Part shown: piece after piece, positions 1 to 7,462 of the stretch
Layout: each line of letters opens with the position of its first letter
Position numbering within the stretch: the stretch's first letter is position 1
Source: Fimenecus sp052273625
GTDB taxonomy: Bacteria > Bacillota > Clostridia > Oscillospirales > Acutalibacteraceae
Direction: 5' to 3'
DNA length: 64,000 nt
Assembly (NCBI GenBank): GCA_052273625.1
Contig: DAVZHW010000001.1
Span: 124,001 to 188,000 of the forward strand
Program-made: the position numbers and the translations under genes
Notes under the pieces: generated by a model
Told to the model about the DNA's origin: nothing
Databases searched by the model: none
Seen by the model: the letters and a program-made list of their open reading frames with translations, nothing else

Positions 1-156
1 GCTGACCTTGAAGAGGCTGTAAAAGAAGCGTATAAGCTTACCGCAGAGGGAAAAATTTGCCTTCTCTCCCCTGCGGCATCAAGCTACAACGTATATAAGA
101 ATTTTGAAGAAAAGGGCAGGCACTACAAGGAGCTTATTAAAAGGTACGGCGAGTAA
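1..156 (+). CDS. murD: UDP-N-acetylmuramoylalanine--D-glutamate ligase MurD, C-terminal fragment
   Basis: The reading frame is open from the first base and ends in TAA, giving the last 51 residues of a protein whose start lies outside the window. The tail carries LLSPAASSYNVYKNFEEKG, matching the conserved C-terminal segment of MurD (LSPA-x-AS-[FY]-D-x-[FY]-x-NFE-x-RG). MurD adds D-glutamate to UDP-MurNAc-L-Ala in the cytoplasmic steps of peptidoglycan synthesis. The gene is cut by the window edge, not broken. It converges directly on the next gene: its stop codon abuts the stop codon of the minus-strand M14-like gene with no spacer and no visible terminator. Confidence 0.85.
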   Translation, partial: ADLEEAVKEAYKLTAEGKICLLSPAASSYNVYKNFEEKGRHYKELIKRYGE

Positions 157-1008
157 TCACATAATCGACGACAAAAGCAGCAGCTCTTCGTATTTGTCAT
201 AAAGACCTTTGAGATCGACAACGCTCCGCTTTGAAACGGAAAAGCAAAACGACGGTGCAGAAAAGCTTTTGGCAAACCAACCGCCGAAGCTGCCGTAAGC
301 CTCACACGGCTTAATGCGTTTAATCGGCAAGCCGCTTACACTCTTGAATACTTGGGTCATCATAGCACAGTCGGAGGCACATTTTGAGCATTGGCAGGAT
401 ATGTATTCGCCCGAGCAGGACAGCGTGATTGTATATTTCGGACGTATATCCTTGCAGAATGATATAATCGCCTGCGTTTCAAGCTCACTCGCCTCGAACG
501 GACCTTTGTAGCCGAATGCAGACGAATTTTTCATAATGCTTTTTGTGTCGGAAAAACGGTACGGGAAGTTTTTGTCTATTTCCACACCTCTTGCGTTTGA
601 AATCCATTCGGAGAAATTGTTATCGGCGGCTCTTTGCACAAGACCCTTGTAGCAGAGCGCATTTTTTCCGTCGGAACAGGAAATTTCAAGTCCGTCGGGA
701 TTGGTTATGGGCACTATAACGATTTTTTGCTCACGCAGGATGCTTCTTATTTTAACGGCGGAAATTTTAAGGTCGTTTTTATAAGCTACGCAAAGCCGTT
801 CAAAAAACGTCAGCAGAATTTCGCTTGTTATTCCTGCCGTGTCGGAAAAATCAGACAGGAAAAGCACGCTGCTCTCCCCCTCTCCGATACTCAGCGAGTA
901 AATACTTCGCTTGCACCAGCCTTTGCCTATGGAAGTAATCGACACGAAGTCGAAGCTTTCTTTGATTTTCTCGATATGCTCTTGTAAAGCATTGTAATTA
1001 AAACACAT
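157..1008 (-). CDS. M14 zinc carboxypeptidase-like protein lacking the catalytic residues (pseudopeptidase)
   Basis: The 283-residue protein follows the layout of M14 carboxypeptidases (gamma-D-Glu-meso-Dap type in Firmicutes). Recognisable landmarks in order are GKGWCKRSIYSLSIG, IVPITNPDG, NARGVEIDKNFPY, YKGPFEASELET, LSCSGEYISC and GSFGGWF. The metal site is gone: the position of HxxE in the usual HARE segment reads DFSDTAG, the third zinc ligand in the LHSxGE segment is Ser (LSCSGE), the NR pair of DLNRNFP is DK, and the catalytic Glu of the PSFTIEV segment is Ser (PSFCFSV). No signal peptide is seen. Start 1008 is chosen over 1095 because AGAGGT (1019-1024) sits correctly before it and the longer form would run into the divergent Nudix gene. 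It is probably a non-catalytic binding or scaffold protein; the substrate is unknown. Confidence 0.75.
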   Translation of the reverse strand: MCFNYNALQEHIEKIKESFDFVSITSIGKGWCKRSIYSLSIGEGESSVLFLSDFSDTAGITSEILLTFFERLCVAYKNDLKISAVKIRSILREQKIVIVPITNPDGLEISCSDGKNALCYKGLVQRAADNNFSEWISNARGVEIDKNFPYRFSDTKSIMKNSSAFGYKGPFEASELETQAIISFCKDIRPKYTITLSCSGEYISCQCSKCASDCAMMTQVFKSVSGLPIKRIKPCEAYGSFGGWFAKSFSAPSFCFSVSKRSVVDLKGLYDKYEELLLLSSIM

Positions 1009-1072
1009 AATATCAACAACCTCTGATTTGGTATTTGATATTAAGATATATTCCGAAAGAAGTGAATTTATT

Positions 1073-1618
1073 ATGGATATGACCGAAAAACCCATAAATC
1101 AAGAATATATATTTAAGGGCAAAATTATAAATTTGCGTGTTGACGACGCACTTTTGCCCAACGGCACAGTTGCCAAAAGAGAGATAGTGGAGCATCCGGG
1201 CGGAGTCTGTGTTGCGGCGCTTACCGAGAATAACGAGCTTATGTTTGTCGAGCAGTTCAGATACCCTTACGCAGAGGTTGTTTTGGAGCTTCCGGCAGGC
1301 AAGCTTGAATACGGCGAGGACCCGTTCGAAGCGGGCAAGCGTGAGCTTCGTGAGGAGACGGGAACGATTGCAAGCGAATATGAGGACTTAGGCAAATTGT
1401 ATCCCACTCCGGGATATTGCGGAGAAATAATCCATATATATTTCGCAAAGGGCTTGAGCTTTACCTCGCAAGACCTTGATGACGACGAGTTTCTTGAGGT
1501 CAAAAAAATTCCGCTTGAAAAGGCATTTCAAATGGTAATGAACAATGAAATAAGGGACTCAAAGACGCAGGTCGGAATTATGAAGGTTTATCATAAGGTT
1601 TACGGAGATAAGAAATGA
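1073..1618 (+). CDS. nudF: Nudix hydrolase, ADP-ribose pyrophosphatase type
   Basis: This 181-residue protein has a complete Nudix box at residues 76-98 (G-x5-E-x7-RELREETGT), which binds the divalent metals that hydrolyse a nucleoside diphosphate linked to another moiety. The N-terminal KGKIINLRVDDALLPNG and the AALTENNELMFVEQFRYP stretch are typical of ADP-ribose pyrophosphatases (NudF/YqkG). It would clear ADP-ribose or related metabolites in the cytosol. Start 1073 (MDMTEKP) fits the family better than the in-frame GTG/ATG codons upstream. It overlaps maf by four bases (ATGA), so the two are translationally coupled. The gene diverges from the M14-like gene across a 64-base gap. Confidence 0.88.
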   Translation: MDMTEKPINQEYIFKGKIINLRVDDALLPNGTVAKREIVEHPGGVCVAALTENNELMFVEQFRYPYAEVVLELPAGKLEYGEDPFEAGKRELREETGTIASEYEDLGKLYPTPGYCGEIIHIYFAKGLSFTSQDLDDDEFLEVKKIPLEKAFQMVMNNEIRDSKTQVGIMKVYHKVYGDKK

Positions 1619-2172
1619 AAATAGTATTGGCTTCGGGTTCGCCGAGACGAAAAGAAATAATGAAAAATGCAGGCTATGACTTTGAGGTTAAGACCTCAAG
1701 TGCAGATGAAGCCTTGCCCGATAATATTACACCTGACGAAGCGGTTAAATATCTCGCCGAGATAAAGGGAGATGCCGTAGAAGTTGACGAAAACACGCTT
1801 GTTGTATCGGCTGATACGGTTGTGGCGCTTGACGATAAAATTTTAGGCAAACCGAAAGACGAAAATGATGCGTTTTCAATGCTGTCCTCGCTTTCGGGCA
1901 GAACGCACAATGTTTTTACGGGCGTTTGCGTAAGGCTCGGAGATAAAAAGACTGTGTTCTGTGAGAAAACCGAGGTCAAATTTTACCCCTTGAGTGAGGA
2001 GGAAATCAAGGCTTATATCGCAACGGGAGAGCCGTCGGACAAGGCAGGCGCATACGGCATACAGGGCAAGGGCGCATTGCTTGTCGAAAAAATCAACGGC
2101 GATTATCTCAATGTTGTGGGCTTGCCTATGGCAAGGCTCGAAAGAGTTTTGAGAGAGTATATAAAACAGTAA
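1615..2172 (+). CDS. maf: Maf-like nucleoside triphosphate pyrophosphatase
   Basis: The 185-residue protein begins MKIVLASGSPRRKEIM, the signature nucleotide-binding loop of the Maf/YhdE family, and continues with the metal-binding VVSADTVVALDDKILGKP and the GVCVRLGDK segment. Maf proteins hydrolyse dTTP, UTP and modified pyrimidine nucleotides to monophosphates (house-cleaning), and overproduction blocks septum formation in Bacillus. Length is normal (about 190). It starts inside the Nudix gene, so the operon holds two nucleotide-sanitising enzymes. A strong terminator follows directly. Confidence 0.93.
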   Translation: MKIVLASGSPRRKEIMKNAGYDFEVKTSSADEALPDNITPDEAVKYLAEIKGDAVEVDENTLVVSADTVVALDDKILGKPKDENDAFSMLSSLSGRTHNVFTGVCVRLGDKKTVFCEKTEVKFYPLSEEEIKAYIATGEPSDKAGAYGIQGKGALLVEKINGDYLNVVGLPMARLERVLREYIKQ

Positions 2173-2175
2173 AAC

Positions 2176-2227
2176 AGACCGATTTTATTTTGGCAGGTAT
2201 TTCGCCTTGATGAAATCGGTCTTTGCT
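2176..2227 (+). terminator. Intrinsic terminator after maf
   Basis: A 10-base inverted repeat (AGACCGATTT at 2176-2185 and AAATCGGTCT at 2213-2222) closes a long loop and is followed by a T-rich stretch. It closes the Nudix-maf operon. Confidence 0.75.
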
Positions 2228-2273
2228 TTATCTGTTAAAATTATGTGCTGTGATTTTTGTTATATTTTATATG

Positions 2274-2300
2274 TTGACAATATTTTGAAATTATTATAAT
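2274..2300 (+). promoter_or_regulatory. Probable sigma-A promoter for the small membrane protein
   Basis: TTGACA (2274-2279) and TATAAT (2295-2300) are both perfect hexamers. The 15-base spacer is shorter than the optimum, so activity may be modest or factor-dependent. The following leader to the start at 2404 is about 100 bases with no recognised motif. Confidence 0.55.
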
Positions 2301-2403
2301 ATAAGAATGAGATAAAATAAGATTGAAAGCAAAAATATGCAAGCATATAAACCGGCTCAAGCAAATACATTAACGATAAAAAAATGGAAAGAGGGTTATT
2401 ATC

Positions 2404-2841
2404 ATGAAAAAGGAAGCGTTGATTTGCTGTTTGGCTGTTTTGGCGATTGCCGTTGTTGCGTTTATATGCGCTTCAAAGGCAAATCCTATTTATACGGCGG
2501 CGGTAAGCAGTCCTGCCAATATTGAGGCTGCGAAAAACGACGGCTCGTATTGTGCCGATGTGATGTTCGGTTATAATGAGCACAAGCTTTTGCACACTTC
2601 GTCCGAAAGGCAGAAAAAGACGGAGCAGTATGAAACCGTTCAGGCGGATCTCGACGAATTTCGCAAGGAGGTTGCCGATTTCCAGAAGCCGTATATGATT
2701 GATGCCGATTATAAAAACGTTGACGGCAAAACCGTTATTACTTTCAGCGGCACGGTAACAGACCCGAACAGCGGCGAAGCCGTTCCGTTTGAAAGAAGCT
2801 ATCAATACGATTTTATACTTACCGATAAAATCAACAAATAA
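2404..2841 (+). CDS. Membrane-anchored small protein of unknown function
   Basis: I do not recognise this 145-residue protein. It starts with MKKEALICC followed by a hydrophobic stretch (residues about 5-24, LAVLAIAVVAFICAS) that fits an uncleaved membrane anchor or signal peptide. The remainder is hydrophilic, with a charged helical segment (ERQKKTEQYETVQADLDEFRKEVADFQ, residues about 68-94) and a beta-rich C-terminal half (KTVITFSGTVTDPNSGEAVPFERSYQYDF). It is probably anchored outside the cell. ATG 2404 has GAGGG upstream. It is monocistronic, bracketed by a promoter and a terminator. Confidence 0.6.
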   Translation: MKKEALICCLAVLAIAVVAFICASKANPIYTAAVSSPANIEAAKNDGSYCADVMFGYNEHKLLHTSSERQKKTEQYETVQADLDEFRKEVADFQKPYMIDADYKNVDGKTVITFSGTVTDPNSGEAVPFERSYQYDFILTDKINK

Positions 2842-2856
2842 ACGATTTTAATAAGC

Positions 2857-2897
2857 TACCCCTTTTCGATGTGATGTCGGAGAGGGGTATTTTTTAT
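2857..2897 (+). terminator. Intrinsic terminator after the small membrane protein
   Basis: TACCCCT (2857-2863) pairs with AGGGGTA (2883-2889) and is followed by a run of Ts. It isolates the upstream gene from the Mor islet. Confidence 0.7.
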
Positions 2898-3054
2898 TTG
2901 CCCACAATGATTATCGGGTGCCGTAAAAGCCGTTTTTTATTCGCGAAATTTACAAGACCTATTATGAGCGAACGGAAGTTTACAAGGAATTGTTCCTATG
3001 AACTGTCGCTCTATACAAATCCATGAGGATAAATCATAATAGGAGGCAGTAAGA

Positions 3055-3348
3055 ATGAGAGAGGTTTATACAGGTATGGATCCGAAAGAGATTGAGAGCG
3101 AATATCTCAACGGCGTGTATAACGAAATTGCAAATACGCTTGGAATTGAGGCGGCGGTAAAGCTGTACTCTACATATCGGGGTCAGCAAATCACTTTTCC
3201 GGTAAATCTTTTCACAAGCGAATTTATCGCATCGAGGATTGTTGCGGAATACGACGGCAAAAATGTACGACAGCTTGCAACAAAGTACGGTTATAGCGAA
3301 AAATGGATTCGGAAAATGATTAAAGGACACAACGAAAAGGAGAAATAA
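3055..3348 (+). CDS. Mor transcription activator family protein
   Basis: This 97-residue protein matches the C-terminal part of phage Mu Mor/C-type activators. It has a dimerisation segment (YNEIANTLGIEAAVKLYSTY), a beta-ribbon (RGQQITFPVNLFTSEF), then a helix-turn-helix (residues about 70-92, VRQLATKYGYSEKWIRKMI). Family members bind promoter DNA as dimers; here the targets may be the islet's own promoter or genes nearby. The ribosome binding site AGGAGG is strong. It sits just upstream of a lipoprotein gene (5-base gap), so the two are likely cotranscribed. A phage-derived regulator in a chromosomal operon suggests transfer and domestication; the target is inferred only. Confidence 0.82.
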   Translation: MREVYTGMDPKEIESEYLNGVYNEIANTLGIEAAVKLYSTYRGQQITFPVNLFTSEFIASRIVAEYDGKNVRQLATKYGYSEKWIRKMIKGHNEKEK

Positions 3349-3352
3349 AACT

Positions 3353-4174
3353 ATGAAAAACATTAAATCATTAGGAATTATTATCGTAATGATCAGCATG
3401 ATAACAATAATATTCACCGGTTGCGGAGAAGAAAAAAAGGCGGCTGTAGCCGCCTACAACAGCGAATGTTCACGAATTGAAGCAGAACAAGCAACGCTTG
3501 AAAAGTCTATATCCGACAGCCGAGCTTTGATAGATTCAAAAGAAAAGCCGTATGATAATTCTACAATCTCTGCTCTTGAAACAGCAATAATAGATGCAAA
3601 ATCAAGTATTGTTGAAATACCGAAAAAAGAGAGTAATGCCGAAAAAATCAACGCACTCGTAAATGATAATTTAAAGAAAATCAGTTATACAAAGGCAAAC
3701 GAAACCCTCTTGTCTGTTAAATCCGAACTTGAAGACAGTATAAAAATTATGAAACAAGTTACTAATCCAAGCGAAGCGTTTGTTGTTGACAGAATAAAGG
3801 ACATTGATACTATCGCAGGATATTCGGCAGTTACAGAGGATAACGACCCAAACGGCAATTTGAACAAAGTCGGAGGATACACAGCGGCGATATACTTTGC
3901 TTCAAGCCAAATCAAAGAAAAGGATAAACTTTGGCTTGACGGTACAATTATCGAAAACGGAACAGACGGCGGAGGATGCATTGAAGTTTATGTCACAGAA
4001 GATGATGCAATTAAAAGAAGGGATTATCTTGCAACATTTGACGGCACAAGAACAGCTTCCGGAACACATACGGTTGTAGGAACCATCCTCGTACGAACAT
4101 CAAACTGCTTAACTGCAAGTCAACAAAAAGAACTCGAAAAGAGAATTATAGATAATTTAACCCAGCTTCGTTAA
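3353..4174 (+). CDS. Lipoprotein of unknown function with coiled-coil region
   Basis: The 273-residue protein has a lipoprotein signal peptide: a KNIKS start, a hydrophobic core (LGIIIVMISMITIIF) and lipobox FTGC with Cys near residue 24. Residues about 30-145 are charged and helical (repeated E/K/A and SIVEIPKKESN), consistent with an extended coiled coil. Residues about 160-273 form a separate globular part ending in VVGTILVRTSNCLTASQQKELEKRI. No catalytic motif is seen. Codon use is more A/T-rich than in the housekeeping genes around it, as in its two neighbours. It is likely part of a transferred islet with the Mor regulator. Confidence 0.7.
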   Translation: MKNIKSLGIIIVMISMITIIFTGCGEEKKAAVAAYNSECSRIEAEQATLEKSISDSRALIDSKEKPYDNSTISALETAIIDAKSSIVEIPKKESNAEKINALVNDNLKKISYTKANETLLSVKSELEDSIKIMKQVTNPSEAFVVDRIKDIDTIAGYSAVTEDNDPNGNLNKVGGYTAAIYFASSQIKEKDKLWLDGTIIENGTDGGGCIEVYVTEDDAIKRRDYLATFDGTRTASGTHTVVGTILVRTSNCLTASQQKELEKRIIDNLTQLR

Positions 4175-4236
4175 ATTACGATTAGATTGACAGAAATGTT
4201 TATTAAATGATATACTTGAAACGGAGGGAGAACAAT

Positions 4237-5277
4237 ATGAAAAATACAAATAGTACTAAACAACTATCAAACAATATTTCTTTAGAAGAAATAATTACTA
4301 CATCTATAAAAATACCGGGCGTTAAAGTAAACAGGGATAAGTTTTTAGATGAACAATTTGCAGGCGTAGGAACTAATGTTCAAGAAATAATTGATTTTGG
4401 TCCGATTGAAGCCGGAGTTTCAAGGGATGAGATTGCAATTCTTGCAAACAAGCTAATAATAAAAAGAACAAGTCAATCATCGGCAGCTTCATTTGTTGCG
4501 GGTCTTCCCGGCGGACTTGCTATGGCTGCGACTATACCTGTCGATGTAATGCAATTTTTCGGTATGGCTCTTAGACTGGCACAGGAACTGTCGTATTTAT
4601 ATGGGGGTGGCGATTTGTGGGTCGACGGACAAATTGACGACGAAAAAGTCAAATCCCAACTCATTATGTATTGTGGAGTTATGTTTGGAGTGTCGGGAGC
4701 AGTATGCGGCGTAAGAGTTCTGTCAACACAAATTGCAAAAACAACAGCAAAGAAATTACCGCAAAGGGCTTTAACTAAGACTTTTTGGTATCCGATAATC
4801 AAGCAAATAGGAAAGGCAATAGGCGTGAAAGTTACAAAGACTACTGTGGCTCAAAGTGCTTCAAAAGCAATTCCTATAATCGGCGGTGTTATTTCGGGTG
4901 GATTGAATTTTGCATCTATGATGCCTATGGCAAAAAGGTTGAGTGAGGCTTTAGATAAGGCAACATTTGATTACAGCGAAGAGGAATACGAAAATGATTT
5001 GAACATAATCGATAAAATATCGAACGGAGAAATTGTAGTTGAACCTGAATCCGGGACAAAGGAAGAAATAAAACAAAAGGTGTCAAATACAATAGACGAC
5101 ATGAAAAAGGGTGTATCGGGAATGGTCGGGAGATTTGGAAAGAAAATTTCACATGCTTCTGATACACCGAGCAAAGACCCTATAGAAGAGGTTAAGCGAT
5201 TAAAAGAACTTCTTGATATCGGAGCGGTAACGCAGGAAGAATTTGATACAAAGAAGAAAGAATTGTTGAATCTCTAA
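4237..5277 (+). CDS. EcsC-like hydrophobic protein with C-terminal SHOCT domain
   Basis: A protein of 346 residues. The middle (residues about 80-240) has two long hydrophobic Gly/Ala-rich segments (ASFVAGLPGGLAMAATIPVDVMQ and IPIIGGVISGGLNFASMM) separated by an RLAQELSYLYGGGDLW segment, resembling EcsC-family proteins. The last ~32 residues (EEVKRLKELLDIGAVTQEEFDTKKKELL) are a classic SHOCT short C-terminal domain, often found in multidomain or membrane-associated proteins. ATG 4237 is used, not 4207, because GGAGGGAG lies 8 bases before it. It is likely membrane-interacting; the role is unknown. The EcsC assignment is from pattern memory and moderate in strength; SHOCT is firm. Confidence 0.7.
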   Translation: MKNTNSTKQLSNNISLEEIITTSIKIPGVKVNRDKFLDEQFAGVGTNVQEIIDFGPIEAGVSRDEIAILANKLIIKRTSQSSAASFVAGLPGGLAMAATIPVDVMQFFGMALRLAQELSYLYGGGDLWVDGQIDDEKVKSQLIMYCGVMFGVSGAVCGVRVLSTQIAKTTAKKLPQRALTKTFWYPIIKQIGKAIGVKVTKTTVAQSASKAIPIIGGVISGGLNFASMMPMAKRLSEALDKATFDYSEEEYENDLNIIDKISNGEIVVEPESGTKEEIKQKVSNTIDDMKKGVSGMVGRFGKKISHASDTPSKDPIEEVKRLKELLDIGAVTQEEFDTKKKELLNL

Positions 5278-5296
5278 AAGCATAAAAATCATAACA

Positions 5297-5325
5297 AAAA
5301 GCCGAGAATTGCTCTCGGCTTTTGC
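5297..5325 (+). terminator. Intrinsic terminator after the SHOCT protein
   Basis: GCCGAGA (5301-5307) and TCTCGGC (5313-5319) form a 7-bp stem with a 5-base loop, preceded by As and followed by TTTTGCTTTG. Confidence 0.88.
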
Positions 5326-5329
5326 TTTG

Positions 5330-5358
5330 TTGACCTGTCAGCGAATAAATGATATAAT
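5330..5358 (+). promoter_or_regulatory. Strong sigma-A promoter in front of a decayed small ORF
   Basis: TTGACC (5330-5335), a 17-base spacer and TATAAT (5353-5358) make one of the best promoters in the window. It drives only about 160 bases ending in a strong terminator. Confidence 0.75.
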
Positions 5359-5391
5359 CAATTTACAATGATAATTGTATAAAAATGATGA

Positions 5392-5505
5392 AAAGAGGGG
5401 TGTTATGTTATCGGAAAGGCCCGTGAAAACTGCGAAAAAACATTGAACAATTTGTTCGGCGACGCACTTAACGGATATACGGTTGTTTACGAATGGGTTG
5501 AGTAA
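5392..5505 (+). pseudogene. Remnant of a short gene, or an unannotated small RNA/ORF
   Basis: Between a strong promoter and a strong terminator lies a short transcript. A start ATG at 5405 after AGGGG gives only 13 residues (MLSERPVKTAKKH). In the next frame, an open stretch of 37 codons without a normal start encodes VIGKARENCEKTLNNLFG followed by DALNGYTVVYEWVE and a stop at 5503-5505. The pattern fits a small gene frameshifted near its start; alternatively the transcript is a small RNA and the reading frames are incidental. No family is recognised. Confidence 0.35.
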
Positions 5506-5520
5506 GCTCAAAATATATTG

Positions 5521-5557
5521 AAAGCGGAGAGGTTTTGTTCCTCTCCGCTTCGTTTTG
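5521..5557 (+). terminator. Terminator, probably bidirectional
   Basis: AAGCGGAGAGG (5522-5532) pairs perfectly with CCTCTCCGCTT (5540-5550), an 11-bp stem. T-rich bases follow on the plus strand. On the minus strand it lies just past the stop of the D-2-hydroxyacid dehydrogenase, so it may serve both sides. Confidence 0.85.
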
Positions 5558-5569
5558 TGTAAGCGAGTA

Positions 5570-6532
5570 TTATTTGTTCACAACATTTATCGGGCTGCCG
5601 TCGAAAAATGCTTTGATGTTATTTTTGAGTATTCCCATAAGTCTTTCACGGGTCTCGCATGCCGCCCAGGCAATATGCGGTGTGATTGTGCAGTTCTTTG
5701 CGCTCAAAAGCGGGTTATCGGCTTTTGGCGGCTCTGTTGAAAGCACATCAACGCCTGCGCCTGCTATTTTGCCCGAATTGAGAGCGTCTGCGAGAGCCTG
5801 TTCGTCAACCGCTGCACCTCTTGCAGTGTTTATCAGGATTGCGTTTTTCTTCATTTTTGAGAGAAAATCGATATTTATCAAGCCTTCTGTTTCTTTGGTA
5901 AGCGGACAATGGAGAGTGATAATATCCGATTCTCTTGCCAATTCGTCAAGTGTTACCCACTTGAAATTTTTTCTGCCCGATTGGTCGGTTTCGTGTCCCG
6001 ATACAGCCAAAATGTTCATTTTATATGCTTCCGCTATATCGGCTACCGCCTGCCCGATTTTACCGAAGCCGATTATTCCTATCGTTTTGCCGTAAAGCTC
6101 GGTAAGAGGGGCTAACTGATAGCAGAAATCGGGACAATTACTCCAACCGCCGTTTTTGACATCTTGCGAATGAAGTGCAACTGCGTTGTAATGTTCTGTT
6201 ATGTGAGCGAAAACAAGCTGCGCTACCGCCTGCGTGGAATAAGACGGGATATTAGATACGGGTATATTTCTCTCTTTAAGATATGCGGTGTCAACAACGT
6301 TGTAGCCCGTTGCAAGAACTGCGACATATTTAAGAGACGGCATTTTTTCAAGGTCGGATTTTTCAAGCGGAGTTTTATTGGTTATGACAACATCCGCACT
6401 CTCGCACCTTTCCGAAATAAGCTCTTTCGGTGTTCTCGGGTATATTTCAAGCTCGCCGTATTCTTTGAGCCATTCCCAAGAAAGATCACCGGGATTTGTT
6501 GTTTGGGCATCAAGTATGACGGTTTTCGGCAT
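5570..6532 (-). CDS. D-2-hydroxyacid dehydrogenase (glycerate dehydrogenase type)
   Basis: The 320-residue protein is a full D-isomer-specific 2-hydroxyacid dehydrogenase. Residues about 1-100 are the catalytic domain. GFGKIG (155-160) opens the NAD-binding Rossmann domain. The catalytic triad is intact: Arg 238 in NTARG, Glu 267 in STEPP and His 286 in TPHIAWA. ATGYNVVD and SYSTQAVAQLVFA resemble glycerate/hydroxypyruvate reductases, so NAD(P)H-linked reduction of hydroxypyruvate, glyoxylate or a similar 2-oxoacid is likely; the exact substrate cannot be fixed. GGAGGAAT precedes the ATG. It is monocistronic, convergent with the islet. Confidence 0.9.
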   Translation of the reverse strand: MPKTVILDAQTTNPGDLSWEWLKEYGELEIYPRTPKELISERCESADVVITNKTPLEKSDLEKMPSLKYVAVLATGYNVVDTAYLKERNIPVSNIPSYSTQAVAQLVFAHITEHYNAVALHSQDVKNGGWSNCPDFCYQLAPLTELYGKTIGIIGFGKIGQAVADIAEAYKMNILAVSGHETDQSGRKNFKWVTLDELARESDIITLHCPLTKETEGLINIDFLSKMKKNAILINTARGAAVDEQALADALNSGKIAGAGVDVLSTEPPKADNPLLSAKNCTITPHIAWAACETRERLMGILKNNIKAFFDGSPINVVNK

Positions 6533-6565
6533 AATTATTCCTCCGTTTAAGATAATATTATTTGT

Positions 6566-6594
6566 ATTGTAACATATTTTACCGATTTTGAAAA
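6566..6594 (-). promoter_or_regulatory. Possible promoter for the D-2-hydroxyacid dehydrogenase
   Basis: Read on the minus strand, TACAAT (6571-6566) lies 17 bases after a poor TTTTCA -35 (6594-6589). It is placed about 35 bases before the start codon. Confidence 0.35.
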
Positions 6595-6679
6595 CAAAAG
6601 CGACAGGAAAAGTAATAAATTGATTGACCTTGAAGCGATTATGTTATAAAATTATAATGATATTGTATGTGCTGAAAGT

Positions 6680-7447
6680 GTGGTGGAGCGATTGGCGAAA
6701 AAAAGAATAAACCGCAGAGGTCTGCTGAACTTTTTAGGGGTTACTCTCATTATAATCGCAGTTGCTTTACTCGGACTTACAATGCTTATGCAGGTAAATG
6801 AATTTGCGGAGAGATATGACGAGGTTTTGAAAATGCTCGCAGACTTTGAGGACGCCGTGGCGGCAATACAGGTAAAGGAGCTTGTTGTAATTGCGATACT
6901 GCTCATTTACATTGCAAAGGTTGTTGTGCCGATACCCATTTCTGCGGTGTGCGTTATTGCAGGTATGGTGTTTCCGACGTATATTGCGGTGCTTATAAAT
7001 ATCGCAGGCTTCATTATACTTTTGACAACTAAATATTTTTGGGGAAAGCACCTCGGAGGCGGTGTTGTCCACAAGCTTTTAAGTCGGTACGAAAATTTTG
7101 ACAAGATTTTCGAGTCGGACTTTTCGGGGAAGGGCGGTCTGCTCGTAGCGTTGCGGCTTGTTCCGAATATCCCGATAAACACAGTAAGCCAGCTGTACGG
7201 AGCAATGGACTTCGATTATTATAAATATATCCTGTTCTCGCTTGTCGGCTTTATGCCGAAGATTATTTCGTACAGTATGGTCGGACGAAACGTATATAAT
7301 CCGTTTTCGCTTGCGTTTATGCTGCCATTGGTCATAATCTTTACAATTTCAGGCGTTGCGACGCTCGGAATTAACTGCTTTATTGACCTTTACAACAATT
7401 CGGCAAAGGCGAAATCAGCAAAAATAAAAGAAAACAAACAAAACTGA
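6680..7447 (+). CDS. TVP38/TMEM64 family (VTT domain) membrane protein
   Basis: The 255-residue integral membrane protein has an N-terminal anchor (LLNFLGVTLIIIAVALLGLTML). It continues with a VTT/DedA-like core: AKVVVPIPISAVCVIAGMVF, a long membrane stretch, and RLVPNIPINTVSQLYGAM, where the family's conserved R-x-x-P-x-x-P loop is visible. Members are thought to handle lipid or small-molecule transport across the cytoplasmic membrane; some DedA relatives are lipid scramblases. The start is GTG 6680 with only a weak Shine-Dalgarno, and GTG 6683 is equally possible. The galactokinase gene follows 15 bases on, so cotranscription is likely. Confidence 0.85.
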   Translation: MVERLAKKRINRRGLLNFLGVTLIIIAVALLGLTMLMQVNEFAERYDEVLKMLADFEDAVAAIQVKELVVIAILLIYIAKVVVPIPISAVCVIAGMVFPTYIAVLINIAGFIILLTTKYFWGKHLGGGVVHKLLSRYENFDKIFESDFSGKGGLLVALRLVPNIPINTVSQLYGAMDFDYYKYILFSLVGFMPKIISYSMVGRNVYNPFSLAFMLPLVIIFTISGVATLGINCFIDLYNNSAKAKSAKIKENKQN

Positions 7448-7462
7448 AAGGATGAAGGGCAG

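Noticed and set aside
1009..1095. Longer start for the M14-like protein at 1095
   Set aside because: It would read through the Nudix gene start on the opposite strand, while AGAGGT fits the start at 1008.
2337..2525. Small ORF overlapping the start of the 2.4-kb membrane protein
   Set aside because: No ribosome binding site, no conserved features, and it overlaps a better-supported gene in another frame.
4207..4236. Ten-residue N-terminal extension of the SHOCT protein
   Set aside because: The Shine-Dalgarno GGAGGGAG is inside the extension and serves ATG 4237.
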